This document shows positions 27,022-35,853 of a DNA stretch of 64,000 bases, piece by piece. The DNA comes from Pseudomonas lutea. GTDB lineage: Bacteria > Pseudomonadota > Gammaproteobacteria > Pseudomonadales > Pseudomonadaceae. Positions within the stretch are counted from its first letter, which is position 1. Each line of letters starts with the position of its first letter. Location: assembly GCF_000759445.1 (NCBI RefSeq), contig NZ_JRMB01000001.1, positions 682,001 through 746,000 on the forward strand, in the 5' to 3' direction. The notes under the pieces are model-generated. The model was given only the letters and a program-made list of their open reading frames with translations, was not told the DNA's origin and did no database searches. The position numbers and the translations under genes are program-made.

Positions 27022-28227
27022 ATGAGCATTGCCGCGATCGAAAAAGGCGCCACGCAGCCAGGCGACCACTTGGTGCGCGACGTCAGCCTGCCCGCGCTGG
27101 TCATCCACGACAAGGCGCTGGAACACAACCTGCGCTGGATGCAGAAGTTTGTCAGCGACAGCGGTGCCGAGCTGGCGCCCCATGGCAAGACCAGCATGGT
27201 GCCGGCGTTATTCCGGCGGCAATTGCAGCATGGCGCGTGGGGCATGACCCTGGCCACGGCGGTGCAGACCCGTGCGGCATACGCCCACGGCGTCCGGCGC
27301 GTGTTGATGGCCAACCAACTGGTGGGTGCGCCGAACATGGCGATCATCGCCGAGATGCTCGGCGACGGGATGTTTGACTTTCACTGCATGGTCGACCACC
27401 CGGACAATGTCGCCGCGTTGGGCGAGTTCTTCGCCAGCAAGGGGCTGCAGCTCAATGTCATGATCGAGTACGGCGTAGTCGGTGGACGCTGCGGATGCCG
27501 CAGCGAGGCCGACGTCATGGCATTGGCTGATGCAATCGCCGCTCAACCTGCACTTAAACTGACCGGCATCGAAGGTTATGAAGGCGTGATTCACGGCGAT
27601 CAGGCGGTTGCCGGTATACGTGAGTTCGCGACCTCGCTGGTGCGCTTGGCCGTGACCTTGCAGGACAAGGACGCATTCGCTCTGGAGCGGCCAATCGTGA
27701 CAGCGTCCGGGTCAGCGTGGTACGACCTGATCGCCGAAGAATTCGACAAGCAGCAGGTGCGCGAGCGGTTCCTCAGCGTGTTGCGCCCCGGCAGTTACGT
27801 GGTTCACGACCACGGCATCTACAAAGAGGCCCAGTGCTGCGTGCTAGACCGTCGCCACGACCTGAGCGAGGGTTTGCAGCCGGCGATGGAAGTGTGGGCC
27901 CACGTGCAGTCCATGCCGGAACCGGGTTTTGCGGTGATCGCCATGGGCAAGCGTGACGTGGCATTTGACGCCGGGATGCCCAACCCGATCAGGCGCTACC
28001 GTCCGGGGACTGTTCCGGCGCAGAGCGACGATGTCAGCGCCTGCACAGTGACGGCGGTGATGGACCAGCACGCGTTCATGACCGTTGCGCCGGGATGCGA
28101 GCTGAAGGTAGGCGACATCGTGTCGTTCGGCACCTCGCACCCTTGTCTGACCTTCGACAAATGGCGGACGGGTTGCCTGGTCGGCGATGATCTGTGCGTC
28201 ATTGAATCTTTTGAAACCTGCTTCTGA
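27022..28227 (+). CDS. DSD1/D-threonine aldolase-family PLP enzyme, proposed D-glucosaminate dehydratase
   Basis: A 401-residue fold-type III alanine-racemase-like enzyme. The PLP Lys is K56 in APHGKTSM; the C-terminal SHPCLTFDKW carries the metal-binding His-x-Cys of D-serine dehydratase and D-threonine aldolase. The ATG at 27022 has an AGGAGA site; an upstream ATG (26986) lacks one. P. fluorescens D-glucosaminate dehydratase belongs to this family and makes 2-keto-3-deoxygluconate plus ammonia. The KDG kinase 12 bp downstream supports that reaction; D-threonine aldolase or D-serine dehydratase activity is the alternative. Confidence 0.8.
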   Translation: MSIAAIEKGATQPGDHLVRDVSLPALVIHDKALEHNLRWMQKFVSDSGAELAPHGKTSMVPALFRRQLQHGAWGMTLATAVQTRAAYAHGVRRVLMANQLVGAPNMAIIAEMLGDGMFDFHCMVDHPDNVAALGEFFASKGLQLNVMIEYGVVGGRCGCRSEADVMALADAIAAQPALKLTGIEGYEGVIHGDQAVAGIREFATSLVRLAVTLQDKDAFALERPIVTASGSAWYDLIAEEFDKQQVRERFLSVLRPGSYVVHDHGIYKEAQCCVLDRRHDLSEGLQPAMEVWAHVQSMPEPGFAVIAMGKRDVAFDAGMPNPIRRYRPGTVPAQSDDVSACTVTAVMDQHAFMTVAPGCELKVGDIVSFGTSHPCLTFDKWRTGCLVGDDLCVIESFETCF

Positions 28228-28239
28228 CAGGAGTCAGCC

Positions 28240-29181
28240 ATGAGTGAAATGGTCAGTCACAGCTATCCGCGTGTTGCGTTGATCGGCGAATGCATGATCG
28301 AGTTGCAGCAGCACGCCAACGGCTCGCTCAAGCAGAGCTTCGGTGGCGACACGTTGAACACTGCGGTGTACCTGTCGCGGCTGCTGGGCTCGGCGGCGCA
28401 GGTGGACTACGTCACCGCACTGGGGGACGACAGTTTCAGCGATGCGATGTGCCAGGTCTGGGCGGATGAAGGCATCGGCCTGAGCCGGGTGCAGCGTCTG
28501 CCGGGGCGGCTGCCGGGTTTGTATTGCATACAGACCGATGCCAGTGGCGAGCGACGGTTTCTCTACTGGCGCAACGAAGCCGCCGTGCGCGAATGCTTCA
28601 CTACCCCGGCGGCTGAACCGGTGCTTGCGGCGCTGCCGGAATACGACGTGTTGTATTTCAGCGGCATCACCCTGGCGGTGCTGGGCGAGGTGGGCAGGGC
28701 ACGTTTGTTGTCGACGCTGGGCGATGCGCGGGACCGCGGCGCGCGGGTGGTCTTCGACAACAATTACCGGCCACGGCTGTGGCGTAGCGTTGAGCAGGCA
28801 CGCCAGGCTTATCGGGCCGTCATGCATGAGGTTGATCTGGCCCTGCTGACCGAGGAGGACGAGCAGGCGTTGTTCGATTACGCCGACGGCGAGCAGATCA
28901 TGCAGGCGTATCGAGACATGGGCGTCAGCGAGGTGGTGATCAAGCGCGGTGCTCAGAGCTGCTTGATCAGCGTCGATGACCGCCGGCACGAGGTGGCCGC
29001 CCACCCGGTGCAGCGAGTCGTCGATACCACCGCGGCGGGCGACTCTTTCAGCGCCGCTTACCTGGCCCTGCGGTTGCGTGGCGGCAGCCCGGAAGATGCT
29101 GCGCAGGCCGGGCATCGATTGGCGAGCCTGGTGATTCAACACCCCGGCGCGTTGATTCCCAGAAGTGTGATGCCGATCTGA
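28240..29181 (+). CDS. kdgK: 2-keto-3-deoxygluconate kinase
   Basis: A 313-residue PfkB-family kinase that makes 2-keto-3-deoxy-6-phosphogluconate for the Entner-Doudoroff aldolase. Motifs: GECMIELQQHANG start, sugar-binding GGDTLNTAVYLSRLLG, LYWRNEAAVRE, and the DTTAAGDSFSAAY ATP/catalytic loop with the Asp base. It follows the PLP enzyme by 12 bp. This kinase would serve both the glucosaminate route here and mannonate-derived KDG from uxuA. Confidence 0.92.
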   Translation: MSEMVSHSYPRVALIGECMIELQQHANGSLKQSFGGDTLNTAVYLSRLLGSAAQVDYVTALGDDSFSDAMCQVWADEGIGLSRVQRLPGRLPGLYCIQTDASGERRFLYWRNEAAVRECFTTPAAEPVLAALPEYDVLYFSGITLAVLGEVGRARLLSTLGDARDRGARVVFDNNYRPRLWRSVEQARQAYRAVMHEVDLALLTEEDEQALFDYADGEQIMQAYRDMGVSEVVIKRGAQSCLISVDDRRHEVAAHPVQRVVDTTAAGDSFSAAYLALRLRGGSPEDAAQAGHRLASLVIQHPGALIPRSVMPI

Positions 29182-29204
29182 ACGGGTAATGGTCGGTGTG
29201 CCCA

Positions 29205-29330
29205 CCGGCCTATTCCCGGCTAAAGCCGGTCCCACTAAAGCATCTTGTCCATTCAGTGGGGTTGGTGGTGGGGCCTGGCTGAGGGAACACAGACACCTTG
29301 TGGGACCGGCTTCAGCCGGGAAGGGGCCCG
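29205..29330. repeat. Inverted REP pair after kdgK
   Basis: attcccggctaaagccggtcc at about 29212 and gtgggaccggcttcagccggg at about 29300 flank an 80-bp spacer. They are inverted copies of the same REP and lie between the convergent kdgK and parvulin genes. Confidence 0.75.
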
Positions 29331-29361
29331 GGAGATCGATGCAAGGGATCGGCTGTAGCCA

Positions 29362-29637
29362 TCAATCCCTATAAAAAACCTGCACCAAGTGATACCCGAA
29401 CTTGCTTTTGACCGGACCGTGTACCGTGCGCAACGGCTTTTTGAATATCACCTGGTCAATGGCGCCGACCATCTGACCCGGCCGCACTTCACCCAGATCC
29501 CCGCCACGCTTGCCACTCGGGCAGGTTGAGTATTTCTTCGCCAGCACGTCGAACGCCTCGCCTTTGGCAATGCGCTGCTTGAGTTGCTCGGCTTCTTCAG
29601 CGGTTTTGACCAGAATGTGACGGGCTTGAGCTTTCAT
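29362..29637 (-). CDS. Single-domain parvulin prolyl isomerase
   Basis: A 91-residue protein that is a bare PpiC/parvulin domain: QARHILVKTAEEAEQLKQRI, STCPSGKRGGDLGEV, GPVKSKFGYHLVQV. These are the parvulin core and catalytic His/Phe region. There is no signal peptide, so it acts in the cytoplasm on prolyl bonds. A paralogue of similar length is at 41780-42061. Monocistronic with its own promoter region to the right (29638-29851), which contains a short CGGACGAACGTCCG palindrome at 29717. Confidence 0.9.
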   Translation of the reverse strand: MKAQARHILVKTAEEAEQLKQRIAKGEAFDVLAKKYSTCPSGKRGGDLGEVRPGQMVGAIDQVIFKKPLRTVHGPVKSKFGYHLVQVFYRD

Positions 29638-29851
29638 GATGAACCAGGCGTCTCGATAAAAAAGCGGCGCATTATGCCTTTGCCGGGCGTTTTCGGGTAA
29701 TTTCCCACACTTCGGCCGGACGAACGTCCGCAGCCCGGCTTACCGGCGCCTGGACCGGCATGCTGGCAAACAAGCCGAACGTTGAATCGGGCCCAATGTC
29801 GACTCAGTGTAGGCCTGCAGTCTCCTCAAACCTCTTGTGCGGTGTTGCCTT

Positions 29852-31018
29852 ATGGATTTTCCGGCGTTGTTGAAGGTGCTCTCCACTCAGGATGGGTCAG
29901 ATCTTTATCTGTCCACCGGCGCGCCGCCCTGCGCCAAGTTCAACGGCGTGCTCAAGCCATTGGGCACTGAGGCGTTCAAACCCGGTGACGTGGCGCTGAT
30001 TGCCGCCGGCATCATGGACGCCGAGCAGCGCCATGATTTCGAGCGCGACCTGGAGATGAATCTGGCGTTCTCGCTGTCCGGGGTCGGGCGCTTTCGCATC
30101 AACATCTTCAAGCAGCGCAACGAAGTGTCCATCGTCGCGCGCAACATCAAGCTCGACATCCCCAAGTTCGAGGACCTGCACCTGCCGCCGGTGCTGCTCG
30201 ATGTGATTATGGAGAAACACGGGCTGGTGCTGTTCGTGGGCGCGACCGGGTCGGGCAAGTCGACGTCGCTGGCGGCGTTGATCGATCACCGCAACCGTCA
30301 TGCCAGCGGTCACATCATCACCATCGAAGACCCGGTGGAATTCATTCACAAGCACAAACGCTCGATCATCAATCAGCGCGAAGTCGGCGTGGACACCCGC
30401 AGCTTTCACGCGGCGTTGAAGAACACCCTGCGTCAGGCGCCGGACGTGATTCTGATCGGCGAAATCCGTGACCGTGAAACCATGGAGCACGCGCTGGCGT
30501 TCGCCGATACCGGTCACCTGGCGATCTCGACGCTGCACGCCAACAACGCCAACCAAGCGCTGGATCGCATCATCAATTTCTTCCCTGAAGAGCGCCGGCC
30601 GCAGTTGCTGCATGACCTGGGCAACAACCTCAAGGCTTTTGTCTCGCAACGGCTGGTGAAAACAACCGACGGCAAACGTCGCGCGGCGGTGGAGGTGATG
30701 CTTGGCACGCCGACCATTCGTGACCTGATCCACCGCAACGAACTGACCGAGCTCAAGGGCATCATGGAAAAGTCCACGAACCTTGGCATGCAGACGTTTG
30801 ATAACGCGCTCTATGACCTGGCGGTGGAGGGTGCAATTACCGAAGACGAAGCGCTGAAAAACGCGGACTCGGCCAACAACGTGCGTCTGCGGCTCAAGCT
30901 GCACAGCGAAAACGGGCCATCGACCATCGCCACTGCGCCGCGCGCGCCGCAACCGGCCGCGCAGGTGAATGTGAAGGACTGGGGGCTGGTGGACGAGCGC
31001 GATGAACCGGGGAACTGA
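29852..31018 (+). CDS. Type IV pilus retraction ATPase, PilU-like
   Basis: A 388-residue GspE/PilT-family hexameric ATPase. Walker A GATGSGKSTSLAALI, the Asp box ITIEDPVEFIH, Walker B-like VILIGEIRDRETMEHA and the His box STLHANNANQALDRI are all present. The C-terminal tail after about residue 345 is low-complexity (ATAPRAPQPAAQVNVKDWG), as in PilU rather than PilT. The ATG at 29852 gives the PilU N terminus MDFPALLKVLSTQDGSDLYL; an upstream GTG is less likely. No pilT or other pilus gene is adjacent. Confidence 0.85.
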   Translation: MDFPALLKVLSTQDGSDLYLSTGAPPCAKFNGVLKPLGTEAFKPGDVALIAAGIMDAEQRHDFERDLEMNLAFSLSGVGRFRINIFKQRNEVSIVARNIKLDIPKFEDLHLPPVLLDVIMEKHGLVLFVGATGSGKSTSLAALIDHRNRHASGHIITIEDPVEFIHKHKRSIINQREVGVDTRSFHAALKNTLRQAPDVILIGEIRDRETMEHALAFADTGHLAISTLHANNANQALDRIINFFPEERRPQLLHDLGNNLKAFVSQRLVKTTDGKRRAAVEVMLGTPTIRDLIHRNELTELKGIMEKSTNLGMQTFDNALYDLAVEGAITEDEALKNADSANNVRLRLKLHSENGPSTIATAPRAPQPAAQVNVKDWGLVDERDEPGN

Positions 31019-31948
31019 AATATAAGCTTCGCTGCCTGCTGCGGGTGAAGACGACGCACGATCCGTACAAGCCGGCGTGCCGGCGAACGCGGTGGGTCAT
31101 TCACATTTTCGTATCTGGCACACCGCGTTCGCCAGCAAGCCGGCTCCTGCAGGTTTTCACCTGCTATCTATTTTGCAGTGCGTGATTTCAGCCGTGATCA
31201 ATGGTGCGGTGCGACGCCTGACGCTTTCCCGGCTAAAGCCGGTCCCGCTTAAAGCACCTACGGTGTGTCTGGAGGTATAAGGTCTGACTGTAGGAGCGCG
31301 CTTGGCCGCGAATGCGATGTGTCAGCACCATCCAATCGCCTGACCCAACGCCTTCGCCAGCAAGCCGGCTCCTACAGGTTTCGCCCGTGGTCAATTTTCC
31401 CGGTGCGAGGTTTCAATCGTGATCAATTTTGCGGTACGAGATTTCAGCCGTGATCAATGGTGCGGTGCGACGCCTGACGCTTTCCCGGCTAAAGCCGGTC
31501 CCACTTAAAGCATCTGCGGTGTGTCTGGAGGTATAAGGTCTGACTGTAGGAGCGCGCTTGCCCGCGAATGCGATGTGTCAGCGCCATCCATTCGCCTGAC
31601 CCAACGCCTTCGCCAGCAAGCCGGCTCCTGCAGGCTTCGCCCGTGGTCAATTTTTCCGATTCGAGATTTCAACCACCATCAATGTTGCGGTGCGAGATTT
31701 CCACCGTGATCAGTGTTGCGATGCAACACCTGACGCTTTACCGGCTAACGCCGGTCCCACTCACGGCATCTGCGGTGGGTCCGGGTGTATGCGTTGTGAC
31801 TGTAGGAGCCGGCTTGCTGGCGAAAGCATTGGTCCAGTGGCCCCTTTCATCACTGGCCAACCACATTCGCCAGCAAGCCGGTTCCTACGGACCGCGCATT
31901 CAGCCAGCAGGCGTCTGGGTCTGCCTTATATTCGACAGAGCAGGGCAC
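31019..31948. repeat. 0.93-kb REP array with a 256-bp tandem duplication
   Basis: No gene here. Units of tgtaggagcgcgcttg.ccgcga, ttcgccagcaagccggctcc and ttcccggctaaagccggtccc repeat many times. A block of about 256 bp (about 31175-31430) is duplicated in tandem at about 31431-31686 with few changes: gtgtctggaggtataaggtc at 31265 recurs exactly 256 bp later at 31521. A third, more diverged partial copy follows to about 31790, and an inverted REP pair at about 31800-31890 ends the array. Confidence 0.85.
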
Positions 31949-32719
31949 CTACCGCGCCAGCCATCCGCCATCGATATTCCACGCCGCGCCTCGGACTTGC
32001 GCGCCGGCCTCACTGCACAGGAACAAGGTCAGCTCGCCCAATTGCGACGGCGTGACAAACTCCAGTGACGGCTGTTTTTCGGCCAGCAGGTCATGCTTGG
32101 CCTGCTCAAGGTCCCCTGTTTCGGCGGCGCGGTCATCGATCTGCTTCTGCACCAGTGGCGTCAGCACCCAGCCCGGGCAAATCGCGTTGCAAGTAACGTT
32201 AGCGGCTGCGGTCTCCAGCCCGACGACCTTGGTCAGGCCGATGACGCCATGCTTGGCCGCTACGTACGCCGCCTTACCCGTTGATCCGACAAGCCCGTGC
32301 ACCGAGGCGATGTTGACGATGCGCCCCCAGCCCCTGGCGCGCATACCCGGCAGACTCAGTCGCGTGGTGTGGAAGACCGAAGAAAGGTTGATGGCGATGA
32401 TCTTGTCCCAGCTCTCCACCGGAAAGTCTTCCACCGCATCCACATGCTGGATCCCCGCGTTGTTTACCAGAATGTCGACGCCGCCAAACTCGCGCTCCGC
32501 GTAGGCAATCATGTCGGCGATCTGCGCCACATCACTGACGTCGGCGGGGTGGTGGCCGACCTTGCCGCCATACTGCCTGACCTGCTCGATCACCGCCGAT
32601 GCATCGCCAAAGCCATTAAGCACCAGATCGGCACCGGCTTTGGCCAGCGTCAGCGCGATGCCCAGACCGATGCCGCTGGTGGAGCCGGTCACCAATGCCG
32701 TTTTGCCTTGCAGACTCAT
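31949..32719 (-). CDS. bdhA: D-3-hydroxybutyrate dehydrogenase
   Basis: A 256-residue SDR that interconverts D-3-hydroxybutyrate and acetoacetate. Cofactor loop TGSTSGIGLGIA, NNAG (VNNAGIQHVD), catalytic Ser in IASVHGLVG, Tyr-Lys in YVAAKHG, and the family tail VRGAAWNIDGGWLAR are present. ATG at 32719 replaces a longer frame. It is 10 bp after the GntP-family permease stop and probably co-transcribed from the sigma-54 promoter upstream. The order permease-bdhA next to a sigma-54 activator matches the hbcR locus of P. aeruginosa. Confidence 0.93.
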   Translation of the reverse strand: MSLQGKTALVTGSTSGIGLGIALTLAKAGADLVLNGFGDASAVIEQVRQYGGKVGHHPADVSDVAQIADMIAYAEREFGGVDILVNNAGIQHVDAVEDFPVESWDKIIAINLSSVFHTTRLSLPGMRARGWGRIVNIASVHGLVGSTGKAAYVAAKHGVIGLTKVVGLETAAANVTCNAICPGWVLTPLVQKQIDDRAAETGDLEQAKHDLLAEKQPSLEFVTPSQLGELTLFLCSEAGAQVRGAAWNIDGGWLAR

Positions 32720-32729
32720 GTTGTGTTCC

Positions 32730-34121
32730 TCATACGATGCCGGTTGCATAGAAAACCCCGATTACCACAAACACCGCGAGTGTCTTGATGATCGTGATGC
32801 CGAAGATGTCCTTGTAAGCCTCGCGGTGGGTCAGGCCTGTCACCGCCAGCAGGGTGATAACCGCGCCATTGTGCGGCAGGGTGTCCATGCCGCCGCTGGC
32901 CATGGCGGCGACACGGTGCAGCACTTCCAGCGGGATATTGGCCGCGTGGGCGGCGGCAATGAAGCTGTCGGACATCGCAGCCAGGGCGATGCTCATGCCG
33001 CCGGATGCGGAGCCGGTAATCCCGGCCAGCAGCGTCACTGTGATGGCTTCGTTGACCAGCGGATTGGGAATGCTTTTGAGCCCGTCGGCCAGCACCAGAA
33101 AGCCAGGCAACGAGGCGATCACCGCGCCAAAACCGTATTCGGACGCGGTGTTCATCGCTGCCAGCAACGCGCCGCTGACCGCCCCTTTGCTGCCTTCGGC
33201 CAGTTTCGATTTGACGGTGGTAAAGGCAAACACCAGCACAAAGAGAATCCCGACCAGCAAGGCCGCCTCCACCGCCCAGATCGCCGTGATTTTGGAGATT
33301 TCAGTCTGCACCGGCGTCGCCATGCCCGGCAGCGCCAGGGTGTGGGTCTTGCCGTACCACTGGGGAATCCATTGTGTGAACAACAGGTTCATCACACCCA
33401 CCAGCAGCAGTGGTGCGAGTGCTACCCAGGGGTTGGGCAGGGCGATGTCGGCAGGGGTGTCCGGCTCGTTACGCAGTTCGGTGCCGTAGCCTTCGCCCGC
33501 GCGCTGCGCCTTGTTACGCTGGCGCTGAAGAAACAGCATGCCGACGCTGAACACGAACGCCGTGCCGATCAACCCCAGCCACGGTGCGGCCCACGCGGTG
33601 GTGTTGAAAAATGTGGACGGGATGATGTTCTGGATCTGTGGCGTGCCGGGCAAGGCGTCCATGGTGAACGAGAAAGCGCCGAGGGCGATGGTCGCCGGAA
33701 TTAATCGCTTGGGGATGTTGCTCTGGCGGAACATCTCCGCCGCGAAGGGATAGACCGCAAACACCACCACGAACAGCGAAACACCACCGTATGTCAGCAG
33801 CGCGCAGACCAGCACGATGACCAGCATCGCCTGACGCGTTCCCAGCAAGCGAATGGCCGCTGCAACGATGGAGCGGGAGAAGCCGGACAATTCAATCAGC
33901 TTGCCAAACACGGCGCCCAGCAGGAAGACCGGAAAGTAGAGTTTGACGAAGCCGACCATTTTGTCCATGAACACGCCGGTGAAGGCCGGCGCCACGGCAG
34001 AGGGGTCGGTGAGCAGCACTGCACCGAGCGCCGCAATGGGCGCGAAAAGGATGACGCTGTAACCCCGGTACGCAGCCAGCATCAGCAGCGTTAGCGCCGC
34101 TAAAGCGATGATCACACTCAT
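32730..34121 (-). CDS. GntP-family D-3-hydroxybutyrate permease
   Basis: A 463-residue membrane protein of the GntP/DgoT transporter family with about 12 hydrophobic segments and the conserved ITGSASGGMSIALAAM motif. The ATG at 34121 is used; the longer frame lacks a ribosome site. It starts 59 bp downstream of a sigma-54-type promoter. Adjacent bdhA and the sigma-54 activator point to D-3-hydroxybutyrate as the substrate (inferred from the well-studied Pseudomonas arrangement). Confidence 0.9.
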   Translation of the reverse strand: MSVIIALAALTLLMLAAYRGYSVILFAPIAALGAVLLTDPSAVAPAFTGVFMDKMVGFVKLYFPVFLLGAVFGKLIELSGFSRSIVAAAIRLLGTRQAMLVIVLVCALLTYGGVSLFVVVFAVYPFAAEMFRQSNIPKRLIPATIALGAFSFTMDALPGTPQIQNIIPSTFFNTTAWAAPWLGLIGTAFVFSVGMLFLQRQRNKAQRAGEGYGTELRNEPDTPADIALPNPWVALAPLLLVGVMNLLFTQWIPQWYGKTHTLALPGMATPVQTEISKITAIWAVEAALLVGILFVLVFAFTTVKSKLAEGSKGAVSGALLAAMNTASEYGFGAVIASLPGFLVLADGLKSIPNPLVNEAITVTLLAGITGSASGGMSIALAAMSDSFIAAAHAANIPLEVLHRVAAMASGGMDTLPHNGAVITLLAVTGLTHREAYKDIFGITIIKTLAVFVVIGVFYATGIV

Positions 34122-34179
34122 CGAGTGTCTCCTGTTGTTTTTGTTATGGATGCGGCGATGCCGCGCAACAGGAGGTATA

Positions 34180-34194
34180 GCCACTTTCGTGCCA
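34180..34194 (-). promoter_or_regulatory. Sigma-54 promoter of the permease-bdhA operon
   Basis: The minus-strand sequence TGGCACGAAAGTGGC keeps the -24 GG and -12 GC separated by ten bases (GG-N10-GC), the invariant spacing of RpoN promoters. It is 59 bp upstream of the permease start and downstream of the sigma-54 activator gene. Confidence 0.8.
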
Positions 34195-34252
34195 CTGCGC
34201 CAAGTGGCTGACTTTATTACGTTTTTTTGCTAACGGATTGTTCAATCCCATA

Positions 34253-34278
34253 AGACTGTCCAGCAATTGAGACTGTCC
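34253..34278. promoter_or_regulatory. Candidate enhancer with direct AGACTGTCC repeats
   Basis: AGACTGTCC occurs at 34253-34261 and again at 34270-34278, 17 bp apart, about 75 bp upstream of the -24/-12 promoter. Such a position suits an activator-binding enhancer for the adjacent sigma-54 regulator; binding is not proven. Confidence 0.4.
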
Positions 34279-34371
34279 GCAGGGTCTTACAGCCAGAGGC
34301 TGCCGCATTCATCCCTGTCAGCCGCTCTAAACAGGCGGCGGTGTGGCAGTCCACCTGCGTGGATGCGAGTC

Positions 34372-35802
34372 TCAGTATTGAGACTCGGCAATTCCCAGCG
34401 CCGCCATCTTCTTGTACAGAGTGGAGCGACCGAGGCCCAGCTGCCGGGCCGCCAGCACGACATTGCCCGCACATTGGGCCAGCTTCGCCTGGATCAGCTC
34501 GCGGTCGAAATGCTGACGCGCCTCGCTGTAAGTCTGATCGTTTGACGCCGGAGACAGCGAACCGCGGGGCGAAGTCACCGGCACCAGTGTGCCGATCGCA
34601 GAGCGGATGTCGCCAGGGGTGAGCAGCAGATCGTCACTCAACAGCGCAGCACGTTCCAGCACGTTGCGCAGCTCGCGAATATTTCCCGGCCAGGCGTGTT
34701 GCGCGAGGACCGACATCGCGGCAGGCGCCAGTTCGTGCTGGCTGCGCAGGTCCTCGAGAATGGCCTCGGTCAACGCCGGAATGTCGTCCGGACGCTCGCG
34801 TAACGGCGGCACCGTGATCGGCAGCACGCTCAGTCGGTAGTAGAGATCGGCGCGGAATTCGCCTCGTTTGATCGCGGCTTCCAGGTCGGTGGAAGTCGCA
34901 GCGATAAGGCGCACGTCACTCTTGAGCAACTGGTTGGAGCCCACCGGCTCGTATTCTTTCTCCTGGAGCACGCGTAACAATTTGCTTTGCAGCGGCAGGG
35001 GCATGTCGCCGATCTCGTCCAGAAACAGCGTGCCACCTTCGGCCAGGTGCAGCTTGCCATGGCGCCCTTTGCGGTCGGCGCCGGTGAAAGCGCCCGGCGC
35101 GGTGCCGAAGAACTCTGCCTCCAGCAACGCTTCGGGGATGGCCGCACTGTTGATGCTGATGAATGGCTTGTGCGCTCGGGGAGAGGTGTTGTGCACGGCA
35201 TGGGCCAGCAGCTCTTTCCCGGTGCCGGTCTCGCCAAGCAACAACACTGGCGAGTCGCTGCTGGCGCTGCGGCGCGCCCGGCGTTTCACTTCAAGACTGG
35301 CCTCGCTCGTGCCAATGAAGTGCGCAAAGCTGTATTTGGCCTGGCGCGCGCGAAGCTGCGAGCGGGTCGAGGCCAGCTCCTGCTGCATGCTCGAATAGCG
35401 CTTGAGCAGTGGCGACAGCGCGTGCAGCTCGTCAAACAGGGCGAAGCCGATGGCGCCGATCACCGCGCCGCCGTCGTCGTGAATGGGCAGGCGCATGACC
35501 ACCAGCGGATCCTTTGCCGTGTCCATCATGTCCAGCAGGATCGGCTGGCCATTGCTCGCGACCTGGCGCAGCAAACTGCCGGGGATCACCTGCTCGCAAG
35601 GCTGACCGACCGCGCGACTCGGGTCTTCCAGGCCGAAGCGGCGGGCGTACCGCTCGTTGATCCAGACAATGCGGGCGTCGCGGTCAACGATGACCGTGCC
35701 CTCACTGGACTGCTCGATGATCTCGAAAAGCGAACGGATCGCCAATCGCCGAACGCGTCGGTAATCCTTGAGGCTCTCGCTGTCTTTCATGCGCGGTTCC
35801 AT
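34372..35802 (-). CDS. hbcR: Sigma-54-dependent activator of 3-hydroxybutyrate genes
   Basis: A 476-residue enhancer-binding protein: PAS domain (about 25-130), a central AAA+ domain (about 160-390) with Walker A GETGTGKE, the GAFTGA loop that contacts sigma-54, and Walker B LFLDEIGD, then a C-terminal Fis-type HTH (LAQCAGNVVLAARQLGLGRSTLYKKM). Its order with the GntP permease and bdhA matches the hbcR locus in P. aeruginosa, where it activates 3-hydroxybutyrate use with RpoN. It likely senses 3-hydroxybutyrate through the PAS domain. Confidence 0.88.
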   Translation of the reverse strand: MEPRMKDSESLKDYRRVRRLAIRSLFEIIEQSSEGTVIVDRDARIVWINERYARRFGLEDPSRAVGQPCEQVIPGSLLRQVASNGQPILLDMMDTAKDPLVVMRLPIHDDGGAVIGAIGFALFDELHALSPLLKRYSSMQQELASTRSQLRARQAKYSFAHFIGTSEASLEVKRRARRSASSDSPVLLLGETGTGKELLAHAVHNTSPRAHKPFISINSAAIPEALLEAEFFGTAPGAFTGADRKGRHGKLHLAEGGTLFLDEIGDMPLPLQSKLLRVLQEKEYEPVGSNQLLKSDVRLIAATSTDLEAAIKRGEFRADLYYRLSVLPITVPPLRERPDDIPALTEAILEDLRSQHELAPAAMSVLAQHAWPGNIRELRNVLERAALLSDDLLLTPGDIRSAIGTLVPVTSPRGSLSPASNDQTYSEARQHFDRELIQAKLAQCAGNVVLAARQLGLGRSTLYKKMAALGIAESQY

Positions 35803-35853
35803 CCATCGTGTTTCTCGGCATCTGGCCGCACAGACTACGGGTTGATACGTGCC

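Noticed and set aside
31265..31709. Two near-identical 62-codon frames in the REP array
   Set aside because: They are translations of the 256-bp duplicated REP unit, not genes.
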